The notes: generated by a model not told the origin, from the sequence alone. A DNA stretch of 64,000 bases from Ipomoea triloba (GCF_003576645.1 NC_044917.1:6884191-6948190), one strand, 5' to 3'. Positions 21,647 through 33,776 are shown, counted from the stretch's first letter. Made by a program: numbers and translations.

Positions 21647-24600
21647 CTAAAGATCTTTAAGATGGCGCATACCAATTCCATGAACTAACTTCTTGAATGT
21701 AGCCGTTGGTAATGCCTTGGTAAATAGATCTGCTAAGTTCTCACTTAAACGAATCTGTTGAATATTCATCTCACCATTCTGCTGAAGGTCATGAGTGAAG
21801 AACTTTGGCGAAATATGTTTTATTCTATCTCCTTTGATATATCCCTCCTTCAACTGAGCGATACATGCTGCATTGTCTTCATATATTATTGTTGGAGTAT
21901 CATCTACAGACAACCCGCATGTCCTCCTAATGTACCGAGTAATTGATCTAAGCCATACACATTCTCGGCTTGCTTCATGAATAGCAATTAGCTCAGCATG
22001 ATTTGAAGAAGTGGCCACAATTGTCTGCTTGGTAGAACGCCAAGATATAGCAGCACCTGCACTCATAAACAAATAACCAGTTTGGGATCGCGCTTTATTG
22101 GGATTCGAGAGATATCCGGCATCTGCATAACCAACCAAGTCTAATTTGGGACCTTTTTCATAAAATAAACCCAAATCGATGGTTCCTTGGAGGTAGCGTA
22201 ATATATGTTTAATACCATTCCAGTGCCTTCGTGTTGGACAAGAACTGTATCTTGCTAACAGATTAACAGAAAATGCAATATCAGGTCTTGTGTTATTAGC
22301 AAGATACATTAGTGCACCTATTGCACTAAGATATGGCATTTCCGGACTAAGGATTTCTTCATCATCTTCTTGAGGTCTAAACGGATCCTTTTTCACATCA
22401 AGAGATCGAACAACCATTGGACTACTCAATGGATGTGCTTTGTCCATATAAAATCTCCTAAGGACCCTTTTGGTATAATTTGATTGATGAACAAATATTC
22501 CTTTATCTAGGTGTTCAATTTGTAGGCCAAGACAGAATTTTGTTTGCCCAAGATCTTTCATTTCAAATTCCTTTTTCAAATAATCTGCTGTTGTTGGGAT
22601 TTCCTCAGGGGTTCCAATGATGTTCAAATCATCAACATAAACAGCAATTATAACAAATCCATTTCCAGATCTCTTGATAAAAACACATGGACAAATTGAG
22701 TCATTGGTATAACCTTCTTTTAGTAAATATTCACTAAGTCGGTTATACCACATGCGCCCTGATTGTTTCAGTCCATATAACGATCTTTGTAACTTTATTG
22801 AATAAAGTTCTCGAGGACTCATTTTATGTCTTTCAGGCATTTTCAATCCATCAGGGATCTTCATGTAAATGTCATTATCAAGTGAGCCATACAAATAAGC
22901 TGTTACAACATCCATTAGGTGCATATTTAGCCTTTCATGCACTGCTAAGCTAATGAGGTATCGTAATGTTACAGCATCCACTACAGGGGAATATGTTTCA
23001 TCATAATCGATACCTGGTCTTTGGGAGAATCCTTGTGCTACGAGTCTTGCTTTATACCTTGTAATTTCATTTTTCTCATTTCTCTTTCTTACAAAGACCC
23101 ATTTGCACCCCACAGCTTTTACCTTTTCAGGTGTTCGGACGATTGGGCCAAATACTTTTCGTTTTTCAAGAGACTTTAATTCTGCTTGTATAGCATCTTT
23201 CCACTTAGGCCAATCGTCTCTATTTTGACATTCATGAATGGATCTTGGTTCATGATCCATATCATCATTCATGATACTCAATGCGACATTATATGCAAAA
23301 TAGTCATCCAAAGTGACTTCATTTCTATTGCATATATTTTCAGCATTAGTATAATTTACCAAAATCTCTTCATTTTTCTCAATTTCTGGTGAATGAATTT
23401 CTCTAGAGATTTCATTCCCATCAGATTCATTTATTTGACTTTTCTCATGAATGTCATTATTTTCACAAAGATCATTCTTTGTATTGAGCTTTCTTTTTCG
23501 AGGATTTTTATCCTTCGAACCAATAGGTCTTCCACGCTTCAAGCGTACTTGAGATTCATTGCTAGTTTGACCTTTTGGAATATCAATACTAGCAGGAACA
23601 TTAGCTGCTGGGATATAAGACTTTGTTACCCGTTTTGGGTCAGCAAATGCATCTGGCAATCTATTGGCCAAATCTCGTAAATGGATTATTTTTTGAACTT
23701 CTTGTTCACATTGCTGAGTCCTAGGATCTAGATGAAGCAATGAAGGAGTATTCCATGTTATTGTTCTTTCCACAACTTTATTTTCTTCTCTTAATGTTGG
23801 AAATGATGTTTCATCAAAATGACAGTCAGCAAAGCGTGCAGTAAATAGATCTCCTGTTAATGGCTCAAGATATTTAATTATAGAGGGAGATTCATAGCCA
23901 ACATATATTCCTAATCTCCTTTGAGGGCCCATTTTAGTACGTTGTGGTGGAGCAATAGGAATATAGACTGCACATCCAAATGTTCTCAGATGGGAAATAT
24001 TTGGTTCATGACCAAATGCTAATTGCAATGGAGAGAACTTATGATAACTTGTCGGCCTAATGCGAATTAGCGCCGCTGCATGCAAAATAGCATGTCCCCA
24101 CACAGAAGAAGGGAGTTTGCTTTTCATAAGTAATGGTCTAGCTATTAATTGTAACCTTTTGATAAGTGATTCTGCTAGACCATTCTGTGTGTGAACATGT
24201 GCTACTGAATGTTCAACATCAATCCCAAGTGATGTACAATAATTATTAAAAGCTTGGGATGTAAACTCTCCAGCATTATCCATGCGGATTGATTTAATTG
24301 GATGGTCAGGAAAATGTGCTCGCAATCTTATTATCTGAGCAAGTAATCTCGCAAATGCCATATTACGAGATGATAATAAGCATACATGTGACCATCTAGT
24401 TGAAGCATCAATTAAGACTATAAAGTATTTAAATGGTCCACATGATGGATGTATAGGTCCACATATATCACCTTGAATTCGTTCTAGGAATGCAGGTGAT
24501 TCAATGCCAACTTTGGTTGGGGATGGCCTTATAATCAATTTCCCTTGAGAACATGCAGAACAGAAGAATTCATTTCCTTGAAATATTTTATGCTCTTTCA

Positions 24601-25174
24601 AGGTATGGCCATAAGTATTTTCAATAATCTTTCTCATCATCACATATCCAGGATGACCTAATCGGTCGTGCCAAACCTTAAATTCATTTAAGTCAGTAAA
24701 CTTTTTGTTTACAATAAGATTGACTTCAATGGCACTTCTTTTTGTGCAATACAAACCTTGTGGAAGAGCATGAAAATTTTCTAACACATATTTCTTTCCA
24801 GATATTGCCTTTGTAACTTGGAGGAATTCTTGATTCCTTTCTTCTATAGTCTCAACATGATATCCGTTATTTCGAATATCTTTAAAACTTAATAAATTTC
24901 TATGAGACTTTGGAGAGAACAATGCATCTTCTATTATCAATTTTGTTCCTCCACGCAATAATATATTGGCTCTTCCAGAACCCTCAATCATTTTTGCACT
25001 ACCACATATTGTAGTGACAAATGCATCATTCTTTTCCAAAAGGCAAAAATATTTTGTACTTTTAAGAATTGTATGTGTGGTTGCACTATCCACAATACAT
25101 ACATCTTCTTCATTTGCCTTTGGTTTAATCACAAGTGATGATATGCTCATTTGTGTTTCTATATAATAAAGCAA
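21647..25174 (-). CDS. Pol polyprotein of second copia element
   Basis: 1,175 residues, intact. Order: protease with VDSATTHTIL, where most plant copia proteases have D-S-G-A; integrase zinc region (HDRLGH ... CSACSQGK) and catalytic core (GDICGP, RMDNAGEF and a downstream Glu); linker with a basic KRGRPIGSKDKNPRKRK block; reverse transcriptase (KWVFVRKRNEKNEITRYKAR, YVDDLNIIGT); RNase H (GYADAGY, AELIAIHEASRE, EDNAACI); and the usual C-terminus ENLADLFTKALP. An alternative start at M9 (MSISSLVIK, 25150) is equally possible. The absence of frame breaks suggests recent activity. The enzyme could be supplied in trans to defective relatives. Confidence 0.93.
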   Translation of the reverse strand: MLYYIETQMSISSLVIKPKANEEDVCIVDSATTHTILKSTKYFCLLEKNDAFVTTICGSAKMIEGSGRANILLRGGTKLIIEDALFSPKSHRNLLSFKDIRNNGYHVETIEERNQEFLQVTKAISGKKYVLENFHALPQGLYCTKRSAIEVNLIVNKKFTDLNEFKVWHDRLGHPGYVMMRKIIENTYGHTLKEHKIFQGNEFFCSACSQGKLIIRPSPTKVGIESPAFLERIQGDICGPIHPSCGPFKYFIVLIDASTRWSHVCLLSSRNMAFARLLAQIIRLRAHFPDHPIKSIRMDNAGEFTSQAFNNYCTSLGIDVEHSVAHVHTQNGLAESLIKRLQLIARPLLMKSKLPSSVWGHAILHAAALIRIRPTSYHKFSPLQLAFGHEPNISHLRTFGCAVYIPIAPPQRTKMGPQRRLGIYVGYESPSIIKYLEPLTGDLFTARFADCHFDETSFPTLREENKVVERTITWNTPSLLHLDPRTQQCEQEVQKIIHLRDLANRLPDAFADPKRVTKSYIPAANVPASIDIPKGQTSNESQVRLKRGRPIGSKDKNPRKRKLNTKNDLCENNDIHEKSQINESDGNEISREIHSPEIEKNEEILVNYTNAENICNRNEVTLDDYFAYNVALSIMNDDMDHEPRSIHECQNRDDWPKWKDAIQAELKSLEKRKVFGPIVRTPEKVKAVGCKWVFVRKRNEKNEITRYKARLVAQGFSQRPGIDYDETYSPVVDAVTLRYLISLAVHERLNMHLMDVVTAYLYGSLDNDIYMKIPDGLKMPERHKMSPRELYSIKLQRSLYGLKQSGRMWYNRLSEYLLKEGYTNDSICPCVFIKRSGNGFVIIAVYVDDLNIIGTPEEIPTTADYLKKEFEMKDLGQTKFCLGLQIEHLDKGIFVHQSNYTKRVLRRFYMDKAHPLSSPMVVRSLDVKKDPFRPQEDDEEILSPEMPYLSAIGALMYLANNTRPDIAFSVNLLARYSSCPTRRHWNGIKHILRYLQGTIDLGLFYEKGPKLDLVGYADAGYLSNPNKARSQTGYLFMSAGAAISWRSTKQTIVATSSNHAELIAIHEASRECVWLRSITRYIRRTCGLSVDDTPTIIYEDNAACIAQLKEGYIKGDRIKHISPKFFTHDLQQNGEMNIQQIRLSENLADLFTKALPTATFKKLVHGIGMRHLKDL

Positions 25175-25302
25175 GGGAAATATATTTAATTAGAAACATT
25201 ACATAGCAGTAAACAAAACAAACATATAGATCTAATAAACTTAAAGGCAAAAACAACAATTGTATAACATATAGATATAGTAAGTTCCAAAAGTAAATAA
25301 CA

Positions 25303-26304
25303 TCAATCTTTCTTCTCTATTGGCCCAAGGTAGTCTTCCACATCCAAATGTGTGATGTCAAAATCGTCATTCACAAGAACATTGTTGGATTCTATATTCT
25401 TTCCTTTCTCTTTCAGGGATGCTTGATAGAGATCCACAAGGTGCCTTGCAGTACGACAAGTGTGCTCCCAATGGCCAGTCATGCCACAACGATAACATGC
25501 GTTTTCAACATTTTTGGGAGGATTTCCATGCTTTTCTTTGTCATGTTTTGCACCATTATTTTCCCATTTTCGGTGGTAACTTTTGTTTTTGAAATTATAA
25601 CCACCATGACGATTTTGTCCATGACCGGGATTATAACCATGGTTTTGTCCACGACCACGACCACGACCACGGCCTCTTGTATTTTCATTGTTATATGACA
25701 CACCATTGGCCTCAGGAAATGGGATAGAACCAGTAGGTCGTGCCTCGTGGTTTTTCATCAACAGCTCATTATTTTGTTCAGCCACAAGGAGACATGAAAT
25801 TAATTGAGAATATTTGGAAAAACCCTTTTCTCTATATTGCTGTTGAAGCACAATATTGGATGCATGAAAAGTAGAGAAGGTTTTCTCAAGCATATCCTCA
25901 TCAGTGATTTTTTCTCCACATAATAACAACTGAGAGCTGATTTTGAACATAGCAGAATTATATTCGCTCACAGTTTTGAAATCTTGCAATCGCAAGTGAA
26001 TCCAATCATATCGAGCTTTTGGGAGAATTACTGTTCTCTGATGATCATATCTTTCTTTCAACATTTTCCAGAGCTCAAGGGGCTCTTTCACTATGAGATA
26101 TTCATCTTTCAACCCTTGGTCGAGGTGATGGCGTATGAAAATCATCGCCTTTGCCTGATCTTGTATCGAAGCATCATTACTCTCTTTAATAGTTTCACCA
26201 AGACCCTTTGCATTTAGATGCATTTCAACATCCAATGCCCATGATAGATAATTTTTCCCAGATATATCAAGTCCAACAAATTCAAGATTTGCAAGATTTG
26301 ACAT
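25303..26304 (-). CDS. Gag protein of second copia element
   Basis: 333 residues beginning MSNLANLEFVGLDISGKNYL, a standard opening for plant copia Gag. A UBN2-type Gag core covers about residues 10-180 and a Gly/Arg-rich basic stretch (RGRGRGRGRG) about 210-220. A zinc knuckle CYRCGMTGHWEHTC lies at about 270-283. It ends with its own stop (GPIEKKD) 128 bp before the pol frame, so Gag alone is the primary product and Pol must come from a separate mechanism (reinitiation, splicing or a subgenomic RNA). Confidence 0.9.
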   Translation of the reverse strand: MSNLANLEFVGLDISGKNYLSWALDVEMHLNAKGLGETIKESNDASIQDQAKAMIFIRHHLDQGLKDEYLIVKEPLELWKMLKERYDHQRTVILPKARYDWIHLRLQDFKTVSEYNSAMFKISSQLLLCGEKITDEDMLEKTFSTFHASNIVLQQQYREKGFSKYSQLISCLLVAEQNNELLMKNHEARPTGSIPFPEANGVSYNNENTRGRGRGRGRGQNHGYNPGHGQNRHGGYNFKNKSYHRKWENNGAKHDKEKHGNPPKNVENACYRCGMTGHWEHTCRTARHLVDLYQASLKEKGKNIESNNVLVNDDFDITHLDVEDYLGPIEKKD

Positions 26305-26329
26305 ATTTGTGATTTAAGATAAAATATTA

Positions 26330-26331
<2 letters not shown>

Positions 26332-26386
<55 letters not shown>
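26332..26386. repeat. (AT)n microsatellite in the copia leader
   Basis: About 27 AT units between the 5' LTR and the gag start codon. Confidence 0.95.
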
Positions 26387-26390
<4 letters not shown>

Positions 26391-26435
26391 ACCTTATAAT
26401 ATTTGACTTGACTTCGAGACTTCGTGCTGATAACG

Positions 26436-26900
26436 TGATATGAAAATAATAATAATAATAATAATATTAATAAGAAGCAGAATAGCAGCAGCGAATCAGT
26501 AGGATGAGAGAATTTAGAAGATTGCTAATATTTCATATATCATGTGTAATCAAGAACAAAGAAGTGAGGGGGTATTTATAGTATCAGATTGAGGAGTAAA
26601 CAAATATATTATTTGCATAGGGTAAACAAGTGTCAAAGCTAGTCTAGTTGGCTGATCAGAATGTAGCCTTGCCTTGTCATGCTTGTGGTCATGTGTTTCA
26701 TTCCCAGCAACTGCTTTGGAACTTGAATTTATCCTTTTGAAAGCTGAGAACCGCCATTCCATATAATAATATTCATTATTTACAGATACATTACCCTTAT
26801 AGATGAAGTAGCCTGATGGACAAAGCTTCAATTTTTTGCATATGAGGTTAAGGGTTCAAAACTCAACTTAGACATCCACATTTCTTTTTGTTTCATAACA
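26436..26900 (-). promoter_or_regulatory. 5' LTR of the second copia element, with TATA box
   Basis: 465 bp. The minus strand carries CTATAAATA (26573-26581) as the likely core promoter. Just inside the LTR the minus strand reads GTTATCAGCACGAAG, the expected location of the primer-binding site. It is not the common initiator-Met site seen in the other element, and I did not assign a tRNA. Confidence 0.85.
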
Positions 26901-26905
26901 AACTG

Positions 26906-27960
26906 TAGTTTGACACATAAATGTCATAATGGTAACCCGTAACGGCGTAACTAACATTAAGTAATCCATAGCACTATTTTTGTAAGTTCATGTATGTATT
27001 CGGAGATTTTATGAATTTAATAATTTAATACTAGAGTTTAGTTTAATCGTTAAACTAACGAGGTAACGACATTAATAACTTTACTTAATTATTCTATTTT
27101 TAGTACTATATAGACTAAATTAATTAATTTTATAATTCAATGACTAAATTAAATATTTTATTAATAATATAAGGACTAATAGTGTACTTAAATCTAGTTT
27201 AATTGTTGTTTTGATAAAAATTGAAAACTTTATTTAATTTTTATATTCAAAAGTTATCAATTTTTAATGATTTTCCCACCATGCTAATAGCATTTAATGA
27301 TCACGGAATGCATTCATATCGATGAACCGGTTTGAGAATCTGCCGTACGACTGTACGAGTAAGAGAGTGGCTAACAAATCCGTTCAAGAAATATAATGAA
27401 AGGACATGAAAAAAATGCTTTAAACTTAATTATAAAAATTAAAAAAAAAAACAAAAAAAACTTCAACGTCTTTTTTAAGATAATAATTTTAAGGTCAACA
27501 TTATATAAACGAACATCTTGTTATAGAGAGTCATTATTAGTTTCATTATTTGTTTAATCTGCTAATAAGATCCAATAAATTTAGGCTTATAATGAAATTT
27601 AGTATTTTTTTTTAAATTTTTCATATTACCTTCTATTATATTAATTTTTTTTAAATATCTCTGCATTTCATCCGTGTAAACTTTAGTTATATTTGTTATC
27701 AAAGTTGAGTACCGAAGATTACAAATAAGGTACCTTGAAAATTATTTTTTTATATTTTTTTAAAAAATAATTTAGGTCAATTTTTTATTATTTAATTAAT
27801 TTTTTATTATATTTAGAACAAGACTCAATATTTTAATTATGTTTTTATATCATAGCTTTATAGAAATGTTTATGGGGGGAGGGGAAGAAGAAAATATAAT
27901 ATAAATTAGCATAATTGGTTTATTTGGATGAAAGCAAAGAAACTGATAAACGTGGCCGGT
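26906..27960. other. intergenic, AT-rich
   Basis: No gene seen. Mostly low-complexity A/T DNA, leading into the probable promoter of the GlcAT14 gene near 27,950. Confidence 0.4.
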
Positions 27961-27989
27961 GGCTCTCTGTTTTTTTATACCCAAAAATT

Positions 27990-28170
27990 GATCCGAAACA
28001 GACTCTCCTATGCTTTCTCGGAAGGAAAGCTTTCACACTCTTTTTCTCTTTCATTTCCGTTTCGTTCAATTTTCTCCCTTCTCATTCTTCTTTCTTCACC
28101 GCCTTCAACGCAAGACCGGCCTTGCACTTCTAGAATCTCAACGCACAAAAACTAACATAACATTCTAAAG
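27990..28170 (+). other. probable non-coding leader exon of the GlcAT14 gene
   Basis: Pyrimidine-rich CTTTCTC/TTCTTC DNA typical of plant 5' UTRs ends at CTAAAG|GTTATT, a usable splice donor at 28170/28171. The start is a guess and the matching acceptor before the ATG at 29113 was not resolved. Inference from composition only. Confidence 0.35.
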
Positions 28171-29112
28171 GTTATTCTTCTTCTTCTTCTTCTTCACCCA
28201 CGATTATTTTCAGACACATGCAACATGGGCACGTTAATTTTCAATTAGATTCACTTATATGCTTTCGTTCTTGGAAAGAAATGTATTGATAATGATGTAG
28301 TAGGTGCGTGCGCGCGCAAAAGAAGTCCTTTTTTTGAGCTTTTGTTTGGTTTTCTGCATCTCAACTATGCCTAAAGTTTTCATTCTTTTTTAAATAAATA
28401 AATATAACTGTGAATTTTTGCACAAATTTTAAGCTGCGGTGACTTAGCTAATGATGATTAAATCAAAGGTTCAATCTTTATCAAATTATGCAATTTGGGT
28501 TTTCTTTATCTGGCCTCTTTGTTTTTATTGAATATGTTTCTTTATCAGGTTAGAAAACTGGGCAGTCTAAAGAGCGTGTTTGATATCCGATCATTTTCGA
28601 AGGGATTGTTTAATCTTGTTATATTAGCCGTTTTGATATTCCTTATGCATCATGCCTGTCTGTTCGGCTTAAGTATTTGTTTAATGTTACTAGTTCTTCA
28701 CCCTCTTTATCCTTCTCTATTTTGTATGCTTACATGTTACTATATATATATATATATATATAGCTTTTAATGTTTGTTTGTTCTATCTTCATTCAATATT
28801 TTCTATGTTTTGTCTGGAGGTCAGAATCTTTTGTGTCTTTATGATGGCTAATTGTCTGATGTGCTGAGGCTGAATTTGTTATGGTGGCTTTTGATTCAGA
28901 ATCTGTGTTAGAAGAGTACAATTTGGGGATTTGATTTGAACATAAGATGCATATTTTTCCCTCACTACAATAGGAATCAGCTGCCATCAACTATTGGAAT
29001 TGCCTTTCGCGTCTTCGCGACCTTTAATTTGGTGTGTGATTTTTCGATAGAGGAGAAGAGAAGCAATTTTGCTCTGAATTTTGGCAGTGAGATCACATGT
29101 TAAGGTTTTGCA

Positions 29113-30868
29113 ATGGGGTCCTTGAACATGGAGAAGAAGTGGGTGTTTCCTTTTGCTATCAGCGCGCTCATATGCGTATTTCTTCTAGCTACCTTCTTCA
29201 ACATGGGCATGATCTCTTCAAATTTCCCATCTCGTGTTTCATTGAATCAAACAAATTCCTACTATGCTGAAGTAAAAGTTAAGCAACCTCTGCCTCCTGG
29301 CAGTCCTTCCGTTCCTCGTTTTGCTTATTTGGTGTCGGGTTCCAAAGGCGATTTAGAAAAGCTTTGGAGAGCGTTGCTAGCCTTGTACCATCCACGGAAT
29401 TACTATGTTGTCCATCTGGACCGAGAGTCGTCAGTGGAGGAGAGACTGGAGCTTGCCTACAGAGTAGAAACAGAATCCCTTTTTGTTGAGGTCGGGAATG
29501 TCCACATGATTACCCGAGCTAATATCGTTACCTACCGAGGGCCTACCATGGTTGCTAATACTCTTCACGCATGTGCCATTCTTCTCAAGAAGTATCAGGA
29601 TTGGGATTGGTTTATAAATCTCAGCGCTTCAGATTATCCCCTTGTGACTCAAGATGGTTAGTTCATTTGTTGTTCTGAATTCTCTCTTTGATTAGAGGTG
29701 TTTGATTTGTCTGTGTTTTTGTGCTTTCTTTCAGATCTTCTTTACACTTTCGCCAATTTAAAGCGAGAGTTAAATTTCGTCGAGCACACAAGCCGCTTAG
29801 GCTGGAAGGAGTATGCTCACTCTCCCTTTCCTCATCTGTAGTTATAAAGATGTCAAAAGCTTTGATCTTATTGCATCATTGTATATGATAATGTTGCAGG
29901 GGTCAAAGGGCAATGCCATTGATCGTAGATCCTGGGCTCTATAAGGATACCAAGTCTGACATATTTTGGGTCACACCAGGGAGACCTTTGCCCACATCTT
30001 TTAAACTATTTACCGGTCAGTATCATGTAACTATGTTTAACTGATATAGAAGTTGTTTTCTGATTTCTATTATTCAGATGTCCAAATTCATTGTTGCCAT
30101 GCTAAACCGCTCTGATCATTTGAAAAATTATATTCGGGCTGTAACTCTTATGGTCACTGAGCTTAAAAACTTTTTTTTGAGTACTATTGACTCTGTTACA
30201 ATATAGTATCTGTTCATAGCTACTTTCTCAACCAAATGAAGCACAAAGAGCCAATATCGCCTCCACTGAGCTTCAAAACTTTGATTGGCTGGTTCTGTAA
30301 CCTCTTGATTGCATTTCAATTCTCTCTTTTAGGAATCTAAAAATTATGGTAAAACTAACCATCTGCAGGTTCTGCATGGATGATCCTCTCCCGGGCATTC
30401 GTGGATTACTGCATAGAGGGTTGGGATAATCTTCCTAGAACCCTACTTATGTACTACACTAATTTCGTGTCTTCTCCCGAAGGGTACTTTCAGACCGTCA
30501 TATGTAATACCCCGCAGTTTATACCAACTGTTGTGAACCATGACATGCACTATATTTCTTGGGATGTTCCTCCCCAGCAGCATCCTCACGCACTAACCCT
30601 AAACGATACCCGGAGAATGATTAGAAGCGATGCTGCCTTTGCACGCAAATTCAACCAAGGTGATCCCGTCTTGGATAAGATCGACAAGAAATTGCTGGGC
30701 AGGAAAAATGTGAACTTCACTCCTGGCGGTTGGTGTGCTGGTAATCCTCCTTGCTCCGAGGTTGGAGATCCTGAGAATCTTAAACCGGGTTCAGGTGCTA
30801 AAAGGCTTCGCAGTCTCATAGGTAAAATAGTTTTGTCAGAGAAATTTAGAAAGCAGCAATGTAAGTAG
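29113..30868 (+). CDS. GLCAT14: GT14 beta-glucuronosyltransferase (GlcAT14-like)
   Basis: Four coding exons: 29113-29656, 29735-29810, 29900-30015 and 30369-30868, all GT-AG with consistent phases. They give 411 residues. It is a type II Golgi membrane protein: short cytosolic tail MGSLNMEKKW, membrane anchor at about residues 11-29, then a lumenal core-2/I-branching (GT14) domain from about 65. Hallmarks: RFAYLVSGSKGD, YYVVHLDRES, NWFINLSASDYPL-type block (here DWFINLSASDYPLVTQDD), RAMPLIVDPGLY, GSAWMILSRAF, and SPEGYFQTVICN near the acceptor site. Family members add glucuronic acid to the beta-galactan chains of arabinogalactan proteins, influencing calcium binding and cell elongation. An AATAAA at 30951 may guide polyadenylation. 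The paralogue (A, B or C) was not determined. Confidence 0.92.
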
Positions 30869-32711
30869 AGTTGTTATAATGTCTCATCCACTCACTGGGA
30901 ATGAGAGCAGCAGGTGGATTAGAAAGATTCATTCAAAGAATCTGAAAAAAAATAAAAATATGTTTAGGATGTTGTGTAAAATATGCTTCTGCATTTTTTT
31001 GATAATATGTGCCATGTGTTAATATGTTTTTTTTATAATCTGATAATATGTTTAGGATGTTGTGAAAAAAATAAAAATATGTTTAGGGTTGATGTGACTG
31101 TGTAAGCACGTATAACAAATCTTCTTGTCTTTCAAATTTACTTTAACAAAATTAGATTTAGGCCTATTTTGTGGCCTTAACACTACTTGTCTACTTGAAT
31201 GATTATGAGATTCCTTTTTCCACATGGCATAGAAAATTCTTGTGGCTAAGATTATTATGTCAAATGTGACTCTTGTGCCAGGCAATATGGAGAACAAATT
31301 GATTAAAATTCTGAATTGTCAACATTAGAATTGACCCGTGTCTTCTCCCAAGTCCCAAGTCCCTGCCTATCCATTAAGAGGATTAAATGCTAGGAACATT
31401 ATTGTTGAATCATTAAAACCCATAGCTAGGGAAGGTTACAGATTAGATACTTGTCTATTTATTCATTTTTTTAAAAATCAAATATATTTGCGCCTATCTA
31501 AACCTGGATGAATATTACCCGTTATATTATATTGGTCATAAATTATTTGAATTCTTTTTAACAAAATCTGAGAAGGCTAGATACTTCATACTTGGAGTTA
31601 CTTAATTTAATGTCATTTCTACTAAAATCTAATAGTAAATCCAATAATAAAGATACTCAGTCTATACCAATGATGCTACAATATTTTACTCAACTACCAT
31701 TGATTGCCATCTTTGGATATGCTTAACTAAAAGGTATAAAATCTCTATTTATAAAATATATAATAATGAATAATCAATAACAATGTCCAAAAAATAAATG
31801 AAAAGCTTAAATAAATATTTTAAATATAAAGACCCCACCAAATGAGTCACAGTAAACTTGAACGTCGTAGGGTTTCAAGTTGGATCAATCATCCAAACAA
31901 GCCCCCACAAACATCCCCCTCTCTTGCTAGATTACAAGTGGTGAATTCAAGATTTTTTATGGGAGAAATGGTTAAATAAGCACTAAACTTTTAGCTTGGG
32001 TTGCATGTTCATATGTTGATCTACATAGTTGGTTTGATGTTCCCCTCTTTGTATTTCTCACTTGATTAATTGAGTTTGGTTCTTAAAAAAAATAATAATA
32101 AATAAATAAATAAATAAAACTCCTAAACTTTTAAAAAGTACAATCATAACTTTTAATATCTTATATTAAGGTGATGAAGTTTTTTTTTTTTTTTTGAAAA
32201 GAAAGGTAATGAAGTTTAAAAATTGATAAATGCATGACCTGCTATTACAAGTCATTAGACTTCCGACATCAATTCTATTATCTTGTTTATTTCATTATTT
32301 TTTCTCTTTGAAATGGATTCAAATTATGAAGGAATGAAAAGAGTAATTCCATTTTGAAATTTCACTTTTGTTTTTTGGAATGAAAAATGAAGCAGGGGAA
32401 TTTTTATTTTTTTTTAAAGTACTCTCATTTTTTAAGTCAGACATTTTCATTTATTTATTGACCTTGATTTTATTTATTAAAAAATAGAGAATAATATATT
32501 TAAGTGATAATTAGTGAAGTGATGTTATTTTAATAAAGCTACAAAATTGTTATTCTATGCTCATATTTGATACGGAGTACATATTTTTTAATGAACCATG
32601 ATTCTATAACTTACCCATGTATAGTTGTATATACTAAGTTCAACTTATACCTTAAAAGTTTCTAATTTCATAATAATAATAATAATAATAATAATGCACC
32701 AATTGAATTTA
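30869..32711. other. 3' UTR of GlcAT14 and intergenic
   Basis: The first roughly 250 bp is probable 3' UTR and contains a small internal repeat (TGTTTAGGATGTTGTG at 30961 and 31051). The rest is AT-rich, with an AAT/AAAT microsatellite near 32090-32118 and no gene. Confidence 0.4.
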
Positions 32712-32830
32712 ATGGAATGGCTCAAGTGGCGAGTGAGCTTTTTTTATGTGGAAGATTTTCAAAAGAATCAGGATTCAATTCCCACAAGTAACGATTCTCC
32801 TCCATTGCGGATTTACCAAAAAAAAAAAAA
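32712..32830 (+). mobile_element. tRNA-derived SINE with poly-A tail
   Basis: A box TGGCTCAAGTGG (32718-32729) and B box GGATTCAATTCCC (32771-32783) are spaced as in a pol III promoter. About 40 bp of body follows, ending in a 13-A tract. Preceded by an (ATA)n run. Target duplications not identified. Confidence 0.55.
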
Positions 32831-32886
32831 TTAATATACCAACTTCATTACATATTTTATGTTTTTTATAATACAAATATACATTA

Positions 32887-33222
32887 GTTGTGTTTGGTAA
32901 ATAGTTGTTAGCTATTTGGGTTAATGCGTTTGACTAATTCATAACATTAGTTGATTACATGCAAATTAGTTGTTAGCTGCTTGGATTAGTTAATACATAG
33001 CATTGGTAAATTAGTTGATAACTAATTACATGCAAAATAACTTTATCAAAAAGCTTATCGAAAAAGCTGCTTAAAATTTTTAAATTTTAACGTTTTTATC
33101 AATAAACTGTTACAAAAAACTAATTAATCAAACACTCATATTAACTATTTAACCAAGTTAAACAACTAATAGTAATTAAACAAATCAAAAGTGACTAATC
33201 AAGTTATGTTACCAAACAAGGC
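32887..33222. mobile_element. MITE-like element with TGTTTGGTAA ends
   Basis: Left GTTGTGTTTGGTAA and right (reverse strand) GCCTTGTTTGGTAA, flanked by CATTA (32882-32886 and 33223-33227). The interior has repeated TTAGTTG/CAACTAAT blocks in both orientations. No coding capacity. The 5-bp duplication could be coincidental. Confidence 0.45.
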
Positions 33223-33776
33223 CATTATGTAAAGCATTTCTGCTCCATATTCAATCAGAACAGTGGATTTGGATATGATTTTGGCAAAAATGATGGCATG
33301 TACGGTGTATATAAATGTTTACCTTCAACAAATTTCTGACATGTTGGAGTCAGTTGAACTGATCTTAGTACAAATAAAAGTCATCTTGAGGCAGTTCAAC
33401 TGATATTAGTACAATAGTACCAAATATAAGAAGAATATAGGCACTAGGCAGGCAACAATAATGTGTTTGTCTTGGGCACAAAACTGCATATTCAGCATTC
33501 ATCTTCTTTCACCCCTCTCCTAACTGTTATCTATAATACATTTCATCAAAAGTTAACTCTCGTACCCCAATTTAGTTGTTTCCGCTATTAACTACTTACA
33601 AAAATCAGTTTTTTTTTTAATCACAATTTTTTTTTTGTTCTGGTGTTGCTGTAGCCTACAGTTCCTACTATATTTGACCTCAGGTGCCACAATACCTTTG
33701 GTTGCAGTCATTTACTTCTCTTTTTTTTTTTTTTACAGTCCCAGTCAATCCCTGTCCATTTTACGCCTCCAGAGAT

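Larger units (their letters stand above)
21075..26900 (-). mobile_element. complete Ty1-copia retrotransposon with separate gag and pol
   Basis: 5,826 bp on the minus strand. Both LTRs are TGATATG...CATAACA and are flanked by AACTG (21070-21074 and 26901-26905). Gag (25303-26304) and Pol (21647-25174) are both intact but lie in two frames separated by 128 bp. A polypurine tract AAGGGGGAG (21512-21520) abuts the 3' LTR. The LTRs differ by about 10 substitutions in 437 bp, mostly transitions, plus a 25-bp and a 3-bp indel. The insertion is therefore moderately young, older than the copia element at 9943-13902. Confidence 0.95.

Noticed and set aside
29928..30868. Treating the last large exon of the GlcAT14 gene as a separate gene starting at the Met at 30380
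   Set aside because: Phase-consistent splicing to three upstream exons rebuilds a complete GT14 protein.
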